Source of the DNA: Pseudomonas akapageensis | GTDB lineage: Bacteria; Pseudomonadota; Gammaproteobacteria; Pseudomonadales; Pseudomonadaceae | Length of the DNA stretch: 51,205 bases | Assembly (NCBI RefSeq): GCF_011355085.1 | Contig: NZ_VXCP01000003.1 | Location: 1 to 51,205 of the forward strand | Direction: 5' to 3' | In this document: one piece after another, positions 30,132 through 40,355 of the stretch | Position numbering within the stretch: the stretch's first letter is position 1 | Layout: each line of letters opens with the position of its first letter | The notes under the pieces: generated by a model | What the model was told of the DNA's origin: nothing | What the model saw: the letters and a program-made list of their open reading frames with translations, nothing else | Database searches by the model: none | Program-made: the position numbers and the translations under genes

Positions 30132-32978
30132 ATGGATAAGACCTACCAGCCGCACGCCATTGAAACTTCCTGGTACCAGACCTGGGAGTCCGAGAATTAT
30201 TTCGCCCCGCAAGGCGCGGGCGACTCGTACACCATCATGATCCCGCCGCCGAACGTTACCGGCAGCCTGCACATGGGCCATGGTTTCAACAACGCGATCA
30301 TGGACGCCCTGATCCGTTTCCGCCGCATGCAGGGCCGCAACACCCTGTGGCAACCAGGCACCGACCACGCCGGTATCGCCACGCAGATGCTGGTAGAACG
30401 CCAGCTCGAAGCGCAGGGCCAGAACCGCCACGACCTGGGCCGGGAAAAATTCCTCGAAAAGGTCTGGGAATGGAAGGAGCAGTCCGGCGGCAACATCAGC
30501 CGGCAGATCCGTCGCCTGGGCTCGTCGGTGGACTGGAGCCGCGAGCGCTTCACCATGGACGACGGCCTGTCGGAAGCGGTCAAGGAAGCCTTCGTGCGCC
30601 TGCACGAAGACGGCCTGATCTACCGCGGCAAGCGCCTGGTCAACTGGGACACCAAGCTGCACACAGCAATTTCCGACCTTGAAGTGGAGAACCACGACGA
30701 GAAAGGCAACCTGTGGAACCTGCGCTACCCGCTGGCCGATGGCGTCAAGACCGCAGAAGGTCATGACTACCTGATCGTCGCCACCACCCGTCCGGAAACC
30801 ATGCTCGGCGACGCCGCCGTGGCCGTGAACCCGGAAGACGAGCGCTACAAGGCCCTGATCGGCAAGTTCGTCGAGCTGCCGCTGGTCGGCCGCCGCATCC
30901 CGATCATTGCCGACGACTACTGCGATCCTGAATTCGGCACCGGCTGCGTGAAAATCACGCCAGCCCACGACTTCAACGACTACGAAGTCGGCAAACGCCA
31001 CAACCTGCCGCTGATCAACATCTTCGACAAGAATGCCAACGTGTTGGCTGCCGCCCAGGTGTTCAACCTCGACGGCACCCTCAACGAACAGGTCGATGGC
31101 ACCCTGCCAGCTGATTACGCGGGCCTGGACCGCTTCCAGGCGCGCCGCGAAATCGTCGCAGCCTTCGAAGAGGCCGGCCTGCTGGTCAGCGTCGACGACC
31201 ACGCCCTGAAAGTGCCGAAAGGCGACCGCTCCGGCACCATCATCGAGCCGTGGCTGACCGACCAGTGGTACGTCTCTACCAAGCCGCTGGCCGAACCTGC
31301 CATCGCCGCCGTGGAAGATGGCCGCATCCAGTTCGTGCCCAAGCAATACGAAAACATGTACTTCTCCTGGATGCGTGACATCCAGGACTGGTGCATCAGC
31401 CGACAGCTGTGGTGGGGCCACCGGATTCCGGCCTGGTACGACGAATCGGGCAAAGTCTACGTCGGCCGCGACGAGGCCGAAGTGCGCGCCAAGCACAACC
31501 TGGGCCCGGACGTTGCGCTGCAACAGGACAACGACGTACTCGACACCTGGTTCAGCTCGGGCCTGTGGACCTTCTCCACCCTGGGCTGGCCGCAGCAGAC
31601 CGACTTCCTCAAGACGTTCCACTCCACCGACGTACTGGTCACCGGCTTCGACATCATCTTCTTCTGGGTCGCCCGGATGATCATGCTCACCATGCACCTG
31701 GTGAAAAACGAAGACGGCACCCCGCAAGTACCGTTCAAGACCGTCTACGTCCATGGCCTGGTGCGTGACGGCCAGGGCCAGAAGATGTCCAAGTCCAAAG
31801 GCAACGTCCTGGACCCTCTGGACATCATCGACGGCATCGAGCTTGAAGAGCTGGTGCAAAAACGCACCACCGGCCTGATGCAGCCGCAACTGGCCAAGAA
31901 GATCGAAAAGCAGACCCGTCAGGAGTTCGCCGAAGGTATCGCCAGCTACGGCACCGATGCCCTGCGCTTCACCTTCTGCTCGCTGGCATCCACCGGTCGC
32001 GACATCAAGTTCGACATGGGCCGCGTCGAAGGCTATCGCAACTTCTGCAACAAGATCTGGAACGCCGCCCGTTACGTGCTGGACAAGGGCGACGACTGCG
32101 GCCAGAACGGCGAAGCCTACGAGCTGTCGCTGGCCGACCGCTGGATCATTTCGCAGCTGCAGCGCACCGAAGCCGAAGTGACCCGTCAACTGGATCAGTT
32201 CCGTTTCGACCTGGCCTCCCAGGCGCTCTACGAGTTCATCTGGAACCAGTACTGCGACTGGTACCTGGAGCTGTCCAAGCCGGTACTGTGGGACGAGAAC
32301 GCACCGATCGAGCGTCAGCGCGGCACCCGTCGCACCCTCGTGCGCGTACTGGAAGTGGCCCTGCGCCTGGCGCACCCGTTCATGCCGTTCATCACCGAAG
32401 AGATCTGGCAGCGCCTGGCGCCGCTGGTCGGTGCCGAAGGCAAGACCATCATGCTGCAACCATGGCCTGTGGCCGTCGAAGCACGCATTGACGCAGCCGC
32501 CGAAGACGACATCGAATGGCTCAAGGGCCTGATGCTGGGCGTGCGCAACATCCGCGGCGAAATGAACATCGGCCCGGGCAAGCCTCTGCAGCTGTTCCTC
32601 AAGAACGCCAGCAGCGAAGACCAGCGTCGCCTGAGCGAAAACGAAGTCCTGCTCAAGAAGCTGGCCAAACTCGAGTCGATCACCGTGCTGGCCGAAGGCG
32701 CCGAAGCGCCGCTGAGCGCCACTGCGCTGGTCGGTGAGATGGAAGTGCTGGTACCCATGGCCGGCCTGATCGACAAGAACGCCGAACTGGCTCGCCTGGA
32801 CAAGGAAATCCAGCGCCTGCAAGGCGAAGTGCAACGCGTGGGCGGCAAGCTGTCCAACGCAGCCTTCGTCGACAAGGCACCGGCGGAGGTCATCGACAAG
32901 GAACGGGCCAAACTGGCCGAGGCCGAACAGGCCCTGGGCAAACTGGCCGAGCAGCATGCGCGGATTGCCAGTCTGTAA
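30132..32978 (+). CDS. valS: Valyl-tRNA synthetase
   Basis: Charges tRNA-Val. 948 aa, class I. The HIGH-type motif is HMGH at residues 47-50 and KMSKS is at 551-555. The CP1 editing domain ([15 protein letters not shown]) lies between them, and a C-terminal coiled-coil arm ([20 protein letters not shown]) is complete. The ATG at 30132 is the family start; only a weak AGGG lies upstream, and an earlier in-frame ATG at 30090 would add non-homologous residues. Confidence 0.98.
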   Translation: MDKTYQPHAIETSWYQTWESENYFAPQGAGDSYTIMIPPPNVTGSLHMGHGFNNAIMDALIRFRRMQGRNTLWQPGTDHAGIATQMLVERQLEAQGQNRHDLGREKFLEKVWEWKEQSGGNISRQIRRLGSSVDWSRERFTMDDGLSEAVKEAFVRLHEDGLIYRGKRLVNWDTKLHTAISDLEVENHDEKGNLWNLRYPLADGVKTAEGHDYLIVATTRPETMLGDAAVAVNPEDERYKALIGKFVELPLVGRRIPIIADDYCDPEFGTGCVKITPAHDFNDYEVGKRHNLPLINIFDKNANVLAAAQVFNLDGTLNEQVDGTLPADYAGLDRFQARREIVAAFEEAGLLVSVDDHALKVPKGDRSGTIIEPWLTDQWYVSTKPLAEPAIAAVEDGRIQFVPKQYENMYFSWMRDIQDWCISRQLWWGHRIPAWYDESGKVYVGRDEAEVRAKHNLGPDVALQQDNDVLDTWFSSGLWTFSTLGWPQQTDFLKTFHSTDVLVTGFDIIFFWVARMIMLTMHLVKNEDGTPQVPFKTVYVHGLVRDGQGQKMSKSKGNVLDPLDIIDGIELEELVQKRTTGLMQPQLAKKIEKQTRQEFAEGIASYGTDALRFTFCSLASTGRDIKFDMGRVEGYRNFCNKIWNAARYVLDKGDDCGQNGEAYELSLADRWIISQLQRTEAEVTRQLDQFRFDLASQALYEFIWNQYCDWYLELSKPVLWDENAPIERQRGTRRTLVRVLEVALRLAHPFMPFITEEIWQRLAPLVGAEGKTIMLQPWPVAVEARIDAAAEDDIEWLKGLMLGVRNIRGEMNIGPGKPLQLFLKNASSEDQRRLSENEVLLKKLAKLESITVLAEGAEAPLSATALVGEMEVLVPMAGLIDKNAELARLDKEIQRLQGEVQRVGGKLSNAAFVDKAPAEVIDKERAKLAEAEQALGKLAEQHARIASL

Positions 32979-33000
32979 TCCTCGTACGCTTCAGTAACGC

Positions 33001-33067
33001 CATCGCGGGCAAGCCCGCTCCCACAGGGTCAAACATTCCCTCCTGTGGGAGCGGGCTTGCCCGCGAT
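33001..33067. repeat. REP pair between valS and rlmF
   Basis: CATCGCGGGCAAGCCCGCTC and the inverted GAGCGGGCTTGCCCGCGATG around a 27-bp centre. This is the GCGGGCAAGCCCGC subtype. Confidence 0.92.
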
Positions 33068-33086
33068 GCTTTTTACCGGACACATC

Positions 33087-34046
33087 ATGCCCACGCCTAG
33101 CAAACCCACCCTACACCCCCGCAACCGCCACCAAGGCCGTTACGACTTCCCCCAGCTGATCAAAAGCAGCCCGGAACTGGGCCAGTACGTGATCATCAAC
33201 CCCTACGGCAAGGAAAGCATCGACTTCGCCAACCCGGCAGCGGTCAAGGTTTTCAACCGCGCCCTGCTCAAGGCTCTGTACGGAATCAACCACTGGGACA
33301 TTCCGGCCGACTACCTGTGCCCGCCCATTCCGGGCCGCGCCGACTACCTGCACTTTCTCGCCGACCTGCTCGCCGAGTACAACGCAGGCACGATCCCCCG
33401 TGGCGCCGCCGTGCGGGCGCTGGACGTCGGCGTGGGTGCCAACTGCATCTACCCCCTGCTCGGCCATAGCGACTACCGCTGGCAGTTCCTGGGCTCGGAC
33501 ATCGACACCACGGCGCTGGCCTCGGCCAAGGCCATCGTCCAGGCCAACGGCTTGAGCAAAGCCATCAGCCTGCGCCAGCAAGCCAACCGCAAGCACATCC
33601 TGCTCGGCCTGCTGCAAAGCGACGAACGCTTCGACGTGACGCTGTGCAACCCGCCCTTCCATTCGTCGCTCGATGAAGCCACCCGAGGCAGCCAGCGCAA
33701 GTGGCGGGCACTGGGCAAGGCCGACCCCAAACGCAAGCTGCCGGTATTGAACTTTGGTGGCCAGGGCAACGAGCTCTGGTGCGAGGGCGGCGAGATTCGC
33801 TTCGTCAACCAACTGATCAGCGAAAGCGTGCAACTGGGCCAGCAAGTGTTCTGGTTCAGTACCCTGGTGTCCAAGGCCTCCAACCTGCCGGGCATTCAGG
33901 CGGCCCTGAAAAAGGCCGGGGCACTGGAAACCCGCGTCGTGGAGATGGGCCAGGGGCAAAAGCAAAGCCGCTTCGTGGCCTGGACCTTCCTCGACAAGAC
34001 GGGGCAGCAAACCTGGCGGCAACAACGCTGGGTGAAACAGGCATAA
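33087..34046 (+). CDS. rlmF: 23S rRNA (adenine-1618-N6)-methyltransferase
   Basis: Methylates A1618 of 23S rRNA using S-adenosylmethionine. 319 aa. The N-terminus [20 protein letters not shown] is typical of RlmF. The SAM-binding segment is [17 protein letters not shown], and NPPF (in LCNPPFHSS) is the N6-adenine methyltransferase catalytic motif. The start could be ATG 33087 or 33066; I used the later one because the earlier lies in the REP end. No operon partner is obvious. Confidence 0.94.
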   Translation: MPTPSKPTLHPRNRHQGRYDFPQLIKSSPELGQYVIINPYGKESIDFANPAAVKVFNRALLKALYGINHWDIPADYLCPPIPGRADYLHFLADLLAEYNAGTIPRGAAVRALDVGVGANCIYPLLGHSDYRWQFLGSDIDTTALASAKAIVQANGLSKAISLRQQANRKHILLGLLQSDERFDVTLCNPPFHSSLDEATRGSQRKWRALGKADPKRKLPVLNFGGQGNELWCEGGEIRFVNQLISESVQLGQQVFWFSTLVSKASNLPGIQAALKKAGALETRVVEMGQGQKQSRFVAWTFLDKTGQQTWRQQRWVKQA

Positions 34047-34081
34047 AAAAACCGCGCCTGACGTGAGCCAGGCGCGGTTCT
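34044..34081. terminator. Hairpin terminator between rlmF and hupN
   Basis: AACCGCGCCTG...CAGGCGCGGTT, an 11-bp stem with an 8-nt loop. The minus strand has a run of eight T after the stem, making it a strong terminator for hupN; on the plus strand only TTCTT follows, so termination of rlmF is weaker. Confidence 0.88.
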
Positions 34082-34097
34082 TGACGCTGTTTACAAA

Positions 34098-34379
34098 TTA
34101 CTTGTTTACAGAGTCGGTCAGCACTTTAGCTGGCACGAATTTGACGACTTTCTTTGCAGCGATTTCGATGGCAGCGCCAGTCGAAGGGTTGCGGCCGGTG
34201 CGGGCAGGGCGCTCAGTGATTTTCAGCTTGCCGATACCTGGCAGAGTGATTTCACCGCCATTTTCCAGCTGATCAGCAACGATCTGGCCCAATTGATCAA
34301 GAGCGTTACGCGCGGTGGTTTTCGGCGCGTCGATAGCTTCAGCGATATCGGCGATCAGTTGGTCTTTGGTAATTGCCAT
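34098..34379 (-). CDS. hupN: HU-family DNA-binding protein (HupN type)
   Basis: 93-aa nucleoid protein. The HU fold is clear: MAITKDQLIADIAEAIDAPK, then PGIGKLKITERPARTGRNPSTG (beta arm with the DNA-intercalating RNPSTG proline), and KKVVKFVPAKVL. AAGGAA precedes the ATG. Pseudomonas has three HU-like genes; position between rlmF and yejK matches the copy called hupN in P. putida, though sequence alone cannot separate it from HupA/HupB with certainty. Confidence 0.88.
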   Translation of the reverse strand: MAITKDQLIADIAEAIDAPKTTARNALDQLGQIVADQLENGGEITLPGIGKLKITERPARTGRNPSTGAAIEIAAKKVVKFVPAKVLTDSVNK

Positions 34380-34777
34380 GGTGGTGTTCCTTCCCTATCA
34401 AATTCATTTGGTTTGCAGAGTGCTGCGTCGGCCATCGAACCAGCCCTCGGCGCTCTGGTTACAGCGACGCCAATCGCGAATGTAGATGCTGAAAAACGCG
34501 TTTGGTTCGACCTGACAGCAGCTAACTGCGAGCTATACACCTTTGTAAGGCGCTAGACGGCGCAAAACTACCATACAGACAGATAAATATCCGCCATAAC
34601 CTGGCCATTTGTTCAGGTTTATCGGGGGTTTGGGCAAAAAATGACCGAAATACGCTCCAGCAGCCCCCTCCTGTAACACCATGACACAGCCTGAAGGCCC
34701 AGCTGGGTTACACTTGGCGACTTTGCAGCGCGGCACAACCACTAGCCGCCATCACCCTTTTTCACACCGAGAAGCCC
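34380..34777. other. Divergent intergenic region hupN / yejK
   Basis: 398 bp with no supported gene; moderately AT-rich with the promoters of two nucleoid-protein genes facing away. The part near 34560-34640 is the most AT-rich. I see no clear operator, repeat or standard -35/-10 pair. Confidence 0.5.
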
Positions 34778-35785
34778 ATGCCGATCCGTCATTGCATCGT
34801 CCACCTGATCGACAAGAAACCCGATGGCACCCCTGCAGTGCTGCACGCCCGCGATTCGGAGCTCGCCGAGTCCCAGGCCATCGAGAACCTGCTGGCCGAT
34901 CTCAACGACAGCTACAACGCCAAACAAGGCAAGGCCTGGGGTCTGTTTCACGCCGAATCCGGTGCCCATCCGTTCAGCGGCTGGCTCAAGGAATACCTGG
35001 AGGGTGGCCAGAACTTCACCGCCTTCAGCCGCGTGGCGGTCGAGCATCTGCAAAAGCTGATGGAAGAGTCCAACCTGTCGACCGGCGGCCATGTGCTGTT
35101 CGCCCACTACCAGCAAGGCATGACCGACTACCTGGCCATCGCCCTGCTGCACCACAGCGAAGGCGTGGCGGTAAACGCCGAACTGGATGTGACCCCGTCC
35201 CGCCACCTGGACCTGGGCCAACTGCACCTGGCCGCACGGATCAACATCTCCGAGTGGCAAAACAACAAGCAATCGAAGCAATACATCTCCTTCATCAAGG
35301 GCAAGAACGGCAAGAAAGTCTCGGAATACTTCCGCGACTTCATCGGTTGCCAGGAAGGCGTCGACGGCCCGGGCGAAACCCGTACCCTGCTCAAGGCCTT
35401 CAGCGACTTCGTAGAAAGCGAAGACCTGCCCGAAGAAGCCGCCCGCGAGAAAACCCAGGCATTGGTCGACTACGCCACCGGCCAGACCAAAATGGGCGAG
35501 CCCGTGGCCCTGGAAGAACTCTCCGGCCTGATCGACGAAGACCGTCCACGAGCCTTCTACGACCACATCCGCAACAAGGACTATGGGCTTTCGCCAGAAA
35601 TCCCGGCCGACAAACGCACCCTGAACCAGTTCCGCCGTTTCACCGGTCGGGCCGAGGGCTTGTCGATCAGCTTCGAAGCACATTTGCTGGGCTCCAAGAT
35701 CGAGTACGACGAAGAAGCCGGCACCCTGATCATCAAGGGTTTGCCAACCCAATTGACCGATCAGCTCAAGCGCCGCAAGGACTGA
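34778..35785 (+). CDS. yejK: Nucleoid-associated protein YejK (NdpA)
   Basis: 335-aa nucleoid-associated protein, 37 kDa family. N-terminus [20 protein letters not shown], later [24 protein letters not shown] and the basic C-terminal part ([29 protein letters not shown]). It associates with the nucleoid; detailed role is not established. The neighbouring hupN on the other strand also encodes a nucleoid protein. Its stop is 4 bp from the glutaredoxin-like gene, so the two are likely co-transcribed. Confidence 0.94.
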   Translation: MPIRHCIVHLIDKKPDGTPAVLHARDSELAESQAIENLLADLNDSYNAKQGKAWGLFHAESGAHPFSGWLKEYLEGGQNFTAFSRVAVEHLQKLMEESNLSTGGHVLFAHYQQGMTDYLAIALLHHSEGVAVNAELDVTPSRHLDLGQLHLAARINISEWQNNKQSKQYISFIKGKNGKKVSEYFRDFIGCQEGVDGPGETRTLLKAFSDFVESEDLPEEAAREKTQALVDYATGQTKMGEPVALEELSGLIDEDRPRAFYDHIRNKDYGLSPEIPADKRTLNQFRRFTGRAEGLSISFEAHLLGSKIEYDEEAGTLIIKGLPTQLTDQLKRRKD

Positions 35786-35789
35786 GGCG

Positions 35790-36140
35790 ATGCTGCATAA
35801 CGTCCTGAAGAAGTTCCTGCTGATCCTGCTGGTGGTGGTCGTCTACCAGCACTGGGGCAAGATCGAACACTTCTTCAACCCGCCCCCGGCAACAGCGAGG
35901 CACAGCCAGAGCAACGCCCGGGTCGTGCTGTACTCCACCGAGTGGTGTGGCTACTGCAAACTGACCCGGCGCTTTCTCGATCAGCAGGGCATTGCCTTCA
36001 GCGAAGTCGATATCGAAAAGGACGTGGAAGGACGCAAGACCTATGTAGCGCTGGGCGGAGGCGGCATTCCGATGCTGGATGTGAACGGCACCTTCATTCG
36101 CGGGTACAACCCTGAAGCGATCCTGGAAGCGCTCAAATAA
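35790..36140 (+). CDS. Membrane-anchored glutaredoxin-like protein
   Basis: 116 aa. An N-terminal hydrophobic anchor (FLLILLVVVVYQHW, about 8-22) is followed by a proline-containing linker and a glutaredoxin fold with the redox CxxC (WCGYC) and the cis-proline segment GGIPMLDVNG. With this topology the domain should lie on the periplasmic side, or in the cytoplasm if the anchor inserts N-out; the few positive charges before the anchor (KK) favour N-in and a periplasmic domain. Four bases after yejK. The substrate is unknown. Confidence 0.88.
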   Translation: MLHNVLKKFLLILLVVVVYQHWGKIEHFFNPPPATARHSQSNARVVLYSTEWCGYCKLTRRFLDQQGIAFSEVDIEKDVEGRKTYVALGGGGIPMLDVNGTFIRGYNPEAILEALK

Positions 36141-36190
36141 CCCTCCCTGCCTCGTTGTTCCCGACAAACGGTAGTAAAAAGGGTGAAAAC

Positions 36191-36206
36191 CTGTCATTTC
36201 TGACAG
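36191..36206. promoter_or_regulatory. Inverted repeat upstream of bglX, possible operator
   Basis: CTGTCA-TTTC-TGACAG, a perfect 6-4-6 palindrome 55 bp before the beta-glucosidase ATG. The position fits an operator of a dimeric regulator. The cognate factor is not identified and no T-run follows, so it is not a terminator. Confidence 0.55.
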
Positions 36207-36261
36207 TAGCCCGCCTGCGCTGATACCCCCATCCTTGGCTTAGGGACGACAGGGGGTAACC

Positions 36262-38574
36262 ATGGATGGTTTCAATCGATCATGTGTATTGGCACTCCTG
36301 GCAAGCCTGCACGGCACTTGCGTGTCTGCAGCCCCCCACCCTGCTCTTCCAGTCGACAAAACGGCCTTTATCAACCAACTGCTCGAGCAGATGACTCCGG
36401 AAGAAAAAGTCGGGCAGTTGCGTCAGCGCTTCACCAGTTCTGAAATGCCCGAACCCGAAGTACTGCAGACCATTGCAGCAGGCAACACTGGAGCGATGTT
36501 CGGTGCAGCGGGTCGCGCAGTACTGCGCACCCTGCAAGATGCAGCGGTCAAACACAGTCGCTTGAAAATCCCTCTGTTTTTCAGCTACGACGTTATCCAT
36601 GGCCACAGGACCATTTTCCCCATCAGCCTCGGGCTGGCCTCCAGCTGGGACATGGACGCTATCGCCTTGAGCGGTCGTATTGCGGCCAAAGAAGCCAGTT
36701 CCGATGGGATGGACATGACGTTTGCGCCCATGGTCGATATCAGCCGTGACCCACGGTGGGGGCGGATTTCGGAAGGCTTCGGCGAGGACACCTACCTGGT
36801 TTCCCGGATCGCCGGGGTAATGACCAAGGCATTTCAAGGCGAGTCTCCGAGCTCACCCGACAGCATCATGGCCTGCGTCAAGCACTTCGCATTGTACGGG
36901 GCCGTCGAAGGCGGTCGCGATTACAACAGCATCGACATGAGCATGGTCCGCATGTACCAGGACTATCTGCCCCCTTACCGCGCAGCCATCGATGCGGGCG
37001 CGGGCTCACTGATGACAGCCTTGACCACGCTCAACGGTGTGCCAGCGACCGCCAATACCTGGCTGTTGCAGGACCTGCTGCGCAGGGACTGGGGTTTCAA
37101 GGGGCTGACGCTCAGCGATCATGGCGCTGTTGCCGAATTGATTGAACATGGCGTTGCCCGCGATGGCCAGGATGCGGCCAGGTTAGCCATTCGCGCCGGT
37201 ATCAACATGAGCATGAGCGATACCTACTACGGGCAAGCGCTGCCTGGGCTGCTAAGGTCCGGAGAAGTATCCGAACAAGCCCTCGACAATGCCGTGCGCC
37301 ATGTATTGAACGCCAAATATGACATGGGCCTGTTCGACGACCCTTACCGACGCATCGGCATGGCCAGTGACGACCCGACCGATGCCCATGCCGAAAGCCG
37401 ATTACACAGGGCGCAAGCCCGAGAAGTGGCGCGCAAGACGCTGGTATTGCTGAAAAACCGCGACCACACCTTGCCTTTGAAGAAGCAAGGCACCATCGCT
37501 CTGATTGGCCCCCTGGCCAAAAACCCAGTGGATATTCTCGGCAGCTGGCATGCCCTCGGTCAGGCCTCTCAGTCAGTGACTGTCTATGACGGGTTGAAAA
37601 ATGCCTTGGGCAACACGGCCACCCTCCTCTACGCGAAAGGGGCGAATATTACCGAGGACAAATCCAGCTTCGACAGACTGGCCGATGGCAAAATCGATAT
37701 CGACTCGCGCTCGTTTATGCAAATGCGAGAGGAAGCGCTCAAGATTGCCTGGCGATCCGATGTCATCGTTGCGGTGCTCGGTGAGTCGCGCGGCATGTCC
37801 CACGAAGGCGCAAGCCGGACCAACCTCAATCTGCCGGGTCGCCAGAGCGAACTGCTCAGCGCATTGAAAGCCACTGGCAAACCCTTGGTACTGGTAGTGA
37901 TGAACGGACGCCCACTCACGATTGGGGGAGAACACGACCTTGCAGACGCCGTACTGGAAACCTGGTTCAGCGGCACCGAAGGCGGCAATGCCATTGCCGA
38001 TGTGCTCGTGGGCGACTACAACCCCTCAGGCAAGTTGCCAATTACCTTCCCTCGCTCGGTGGGGCAGATTCCCACTTACTACAACCACCTGAACACGGGG
38101 CGGCCGCTCACAGCGGGTGAGTCAGCCCTTTATAAATCGCAGTACTTCGACCTGCTTGATAGCCCGTTGTATCCATTCGGATACGGGCTTAGCTACACCG
38201 ATTTCAGCCTGTCGGACATCACGCTATCGACACAACGGCTGATGACGGATGAGTCGCTGGACGCCAGTGTCACTGTTAAAAACACTGGAGCCCGCGACGG
38301 TGAAACGGTTGTACAGCTTTATATCCAGGATATCTCGGCGTCAATCAGCAGGCCTGTCAAGGAACTGAAAGGCTTTCAGAAAATCATGCTCAAAGCCGGT
38401 GAAGAACGCACCCTTCATTTCACCGTCAATGAGCAGGATTTGAAGTTCTACAACTCATCCCTTGAGTACGCCGCAGAACCCGGTGAGTTCAACCTGCAAA
38501 TCGGCCTGGACTCACAAAACGTCAAGCAGCAACGCTTCGAATGGCAATGCGACTTGTGTGACACGGCCATATGA
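36262..38574 (+). CDS. bglX: Periplasmic beta-glucosidase, GH3 family (BglX-like)
   Basis: Secreted glycoside hydrolase of 770 aa. A signal peptide spans about residues 1-23 (CVLALLASLHGTCVSAAP). The GH3 N-terminal barrel contains KHFALYGAVEGGRDYN and the nucleophile Asp286 in TLSDHGA. The C-terminal alpha/beta sandwich and a fibronectin-III-like tail (VTVKNTGARDGETVVQLYIQ) are complete. Likely releases glucose from beta-glucosides or oligosaccharides in the periplasm. GGGGGTAACC precedes the ATG. The base composition is a little lower in GC than the housekeeping genes. Its stop codon abuts the convergent GST-like gene with no spacer. Confidence 0.93.
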   Translation: MDGFNRSCVLALLASLHGTCVSAAPHPALPVDKTAFINQLLEQMTPEEKVGQLRQRFTSSEMPEPEVLQTIAAGNTGAMFGAAGRAVLRTLQDAAVKHSRLKIPLFFSYDVIHGHRTIFPISLGLASSWDMDAIALSGRIAAKEASSDGMDMTFAPMVDISRDPRWGRISEGFGEDTYLVSRIAGVMTKAFQGESPSSPDSIMACVKHFALYGAVEGGRDYNSIDMSMVRMYQDYLPPYRAAIDAGAGSLMTALTTLNGVPATANTWLLQDLLRRDWGFKGLTLSDHGAVAELIEHGVARDGQDAARLAIRAGINMSMSDTYYGQALPGLLRSGEVSEQALDNAVRHVLNAKYDMGLFDDPYRRIGMASDDPTDAHAESRLHRAQAREVARKTLVLLKNRDHTLPLKKQGTIALIGPLAKNPVDILGSWHALGQASQSVTVYDGLKNALGNTATLLYAKGANITEDKSSFDRLADGKIDIDSRSFMQMREEALKIAWRSDVIVAVLGESRGMSHEGASRTNLNLPGRQSELLSALKATGKPLVLVVMNGRPLTIGGEHDLADAVLETWFSGTEGGNAIADVLVGDYNPSGKLPITFPRSVGQIPTYYNHLNTGRPLTAGESALYKSQYFDLLDSPLYPFGYGLSYTDFSLSDITLSTQRLMTDESLDASVTVKNTGARDGETVVQLYIQDISASISRPVKELKGFQKIMLKAGEERTLHFTVNEQDLKFYNSSLEYAAEPGEFNLQIGLDSQNVKQQRFEWQCDLCDTAI

Positions 38575-39510
38575 TCAGCGCGCGTCTATCTTGAAACCAA
38601 ACCGCGGGAAGTGCACATGCACTACCCCCGCACGCTCATCCTCACGACGCAGAATAAGTTCCTCGACCCCGGCAAACACCAACTCCCCTTCCACCGGGTC
38701 CACGCCATAATCGGTCGCGGCAATCGACACCCGATCACCCGTTCTGAAACCATTGGGTTCGTTGAAGGCTTCCTCCGGCAATGGCGCTGGCAGCGTATCG
38801 CGTGCAATCGCCAGCGCCTCCTCGCTGCTGAGCTCGCTGTAGGCACCATGACCAAAACCCAGCACTCGCCCGAGCCATGCATGCACCGCCGGATAGGCGT
38901 CCACCAGCGGCGCCGTCACCGGCGTGCCCTTGAGGAACCATAACGGGTGGGCCATGGCGAAGTCGGCAATCGACGGCTCGCCGAACAGGTAATCGCCCTC
39001 CTCGCGCTGCAGTTGTTGCTCCAGGCGCGCCATGATCGTCGGCCATTGGTGCCTGGCCTGTTCGGCTGACAGGCGTTGTGAGCTGCCGCTACTGAACAGC
39101 GCCTTGCGGTCTTCGATAAATGCCTTGACCGCTTCGGGTGGCAGACGGGCAAAGCGCACTGCCACCGATTCGGGTTGGAACACCAGGCTCACTGCATGCT
39201 GGAACACCACCGAATCGGCCCAGGCAGCGAAGATGGCGGCGGTCATTTCCTGGCCTTCGGGAAACAGCGCAGGCAAGGCTTTTTCCTGATCCAGGCGGCG
39301 CGCGATCAGGGCGGTGTCGCAATAGATGTCGGCGCCCACCTGCAGCACCGGCGTCTTGCGATAGCCGCCGGTCAACGCTGTCAGGTCGGGCTTGGGCATG
39401 ACCGGCGAGATCAGGACTGAACGCCACGACGCCCCCTTGAAGCCCAGCATCAGGCGGGCTTTTTCGGCAAAGGGTGAGGTGGGGTAATGGTGCAGGATCA
39501 GATCGGTCAT
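38575..39510 (-). CDS. Glutathione S-transferase family protein
   Basis: 311 aa, longer than classic GSTs (about 200-220). The N-terminal thioredoxin-like domain is clear (LILHHYPTSPFAEKARLML, with YPTSPFAEK in the glutathione-site position, and KTPVLQVGADIYCDTALIA with the cis-Pro and Asp). The all-helical second domain includes GEPSIADFAMAHPLWFL. An extra C-terminal domain of about 90 residues follows (RVSIAATDYGVDPVEGELVFAG). Substrate unknown. It converges on bglX without intergenic DNA. Confidence 0.88.
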   Translation of the reverse strand: MTDLILHHYPTSPFAEKARLMLGFKGASWRSVLISPVMPKPDLTALTGGYRKTPVLQVGADIYCDTALIARRLDQEKALPALFPEGQEMTAAIFAAWADSVVFQHAVSLVFQPESVAVRFARLPPEAVKAFIEDRKALFSSGSSQRLSAEQARHQWPTIMARLEQQLQREEGDYLFGEPSIADFAMAHPLWFLKGTPVTAPLVDAYPAVHAWLGRVLGFGHGAYSELSSEEALAIARDTLPAPLPEEAFNEPNGFRTGDRVSIAATDYGVDPVEGELVFAGVEELILRREDERAGVVHVHFPRFGFKIDAR

Positions 39511-39576
39511 CTAGGGCTCCGCCACAGGAAGGACAAGCCTTGAGCTTACCCTTGGCCCGTGCAGAAGCCTACCCGC

Positions 39577-39987
39577 TCACGGCGATAACACAGCATCAAG
39601 TCCGGTGATCGGCGCGAACGACGCCACCAGGGCTTCCTTGGCGACTTTACGCAGCTTCTTGATCAGGCGTTCCTGGCGCAGGGCTTCACCCTTGTCGACA
39701 CAGGCTTCGACATACACCAGGGCCACGGCCGGGCTTGAATGGAAAAACCGCGCGCCCTTGCCCCGTTGATGGGCGGCGAAGCGACGTTGCGGGTCATCGC
39801 TGATGCCACAGTAGAGCGAACCGTTTTCAGCGCGTACCAGGTACACGTACCAGGGTTTGCTGACGGGGTCGGGATTGGTGTTGATACTGGATTCGATCAC
39901 GTTGCTGACAGGTAGAGGATTGCAAGGTTTCAGCTTAACGTTCCTGCCATCGCCCTGAATAGCGCTGTTCATGGCATAGCGCGACAC
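39577..39987 (-). CDS. GIY-YIG nuclease-domain protein (UPF0213 type)
   Basis: Small GIY-YIG protein: the two-strand motif reads [18 protein letters not shown], followed by the Arg of [19 protein letters not shown]. The final E of the nuclease core is present in [11 protein letters not shown]. The open frame (136 aa) starts at a GTG and has about 40 residues before the domain, more than usual. The true start may be internal (ATG 39972 or GTG 39900); none has a strong ribosome site. A TTGACA lies just upstream on the minus strand (40006-40001). Function of this single-domain family is unresolved. Confidence 0.8.
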   Translation of the reverse strand: MSRYAMNSAIQGDGRNVKLKPCNPLPVSNVIESSINTNPDPVSKPWYVYLVRAENGSLYCGISDDPQRRFAAHQRGKGARFFHSSPAVALVYVEACVDKGEALRQERLIKKLRKVAKEALVASFAPITGLDAVLSP

Positions 39988-40355
39988 ACTTAAATTCTTG
40001 TCAAATATAATTGATTAAAAAACCCGTGCCGAGCTAGGCAGACCAAGGCTTTGGCAGCTAAACGCACCGCCTGCAGGGCAACGAGCGCGCAAAAACCCGT
40101 GAAAAAAAACACGGGTATTGTTTGACATATTTTACAGCTTTGGCAGACTGGTGCGCAGGTTCCGGCCACTATCAGGCCGGCTCGGGCAGACGACCATCGC
40201 GCCAGAGCACTCCCGGATTCCCCCGGATGCTGCCTCTGACCAGGGGTGTTGCCCAAGCCGCTCGTCCTGCGAGCGACTGTACGGAACCTGCTGAAAACAG
40301 GCCAAGAGCGCCTGCAAAAAAACACGACAGGTCCAGCCTGTCACCAAGGTGACGT
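39988..40355. other. Gene-free region between the GIY-YIG gene and the amidotransferase
   Basis: 368 bp. On the left the minus strand has TTGACA (40006-40001). The middle holds a 7-bp stem ACCCGTG / CACGGGT with an all-A loop (40095-40116) and a direct repeat of AAAACCCGTG. TTGACA also occurs on the plus strand at 40122-40127 without a good -10. No open frame here is convincing. Confidence 0.5.

Noticed and set aside
30084..32957. 957-codon minus-strand frame across valS
   Set aside because: Antisense shadow of valS; composition is typical of a reversed GC-rich gene.
40095..40116. Hairpin with an all-A loop as a terminator
   Set aside because: T-run is on the minus strand, but no minus-strand gene lies upstream of it to be terminated.
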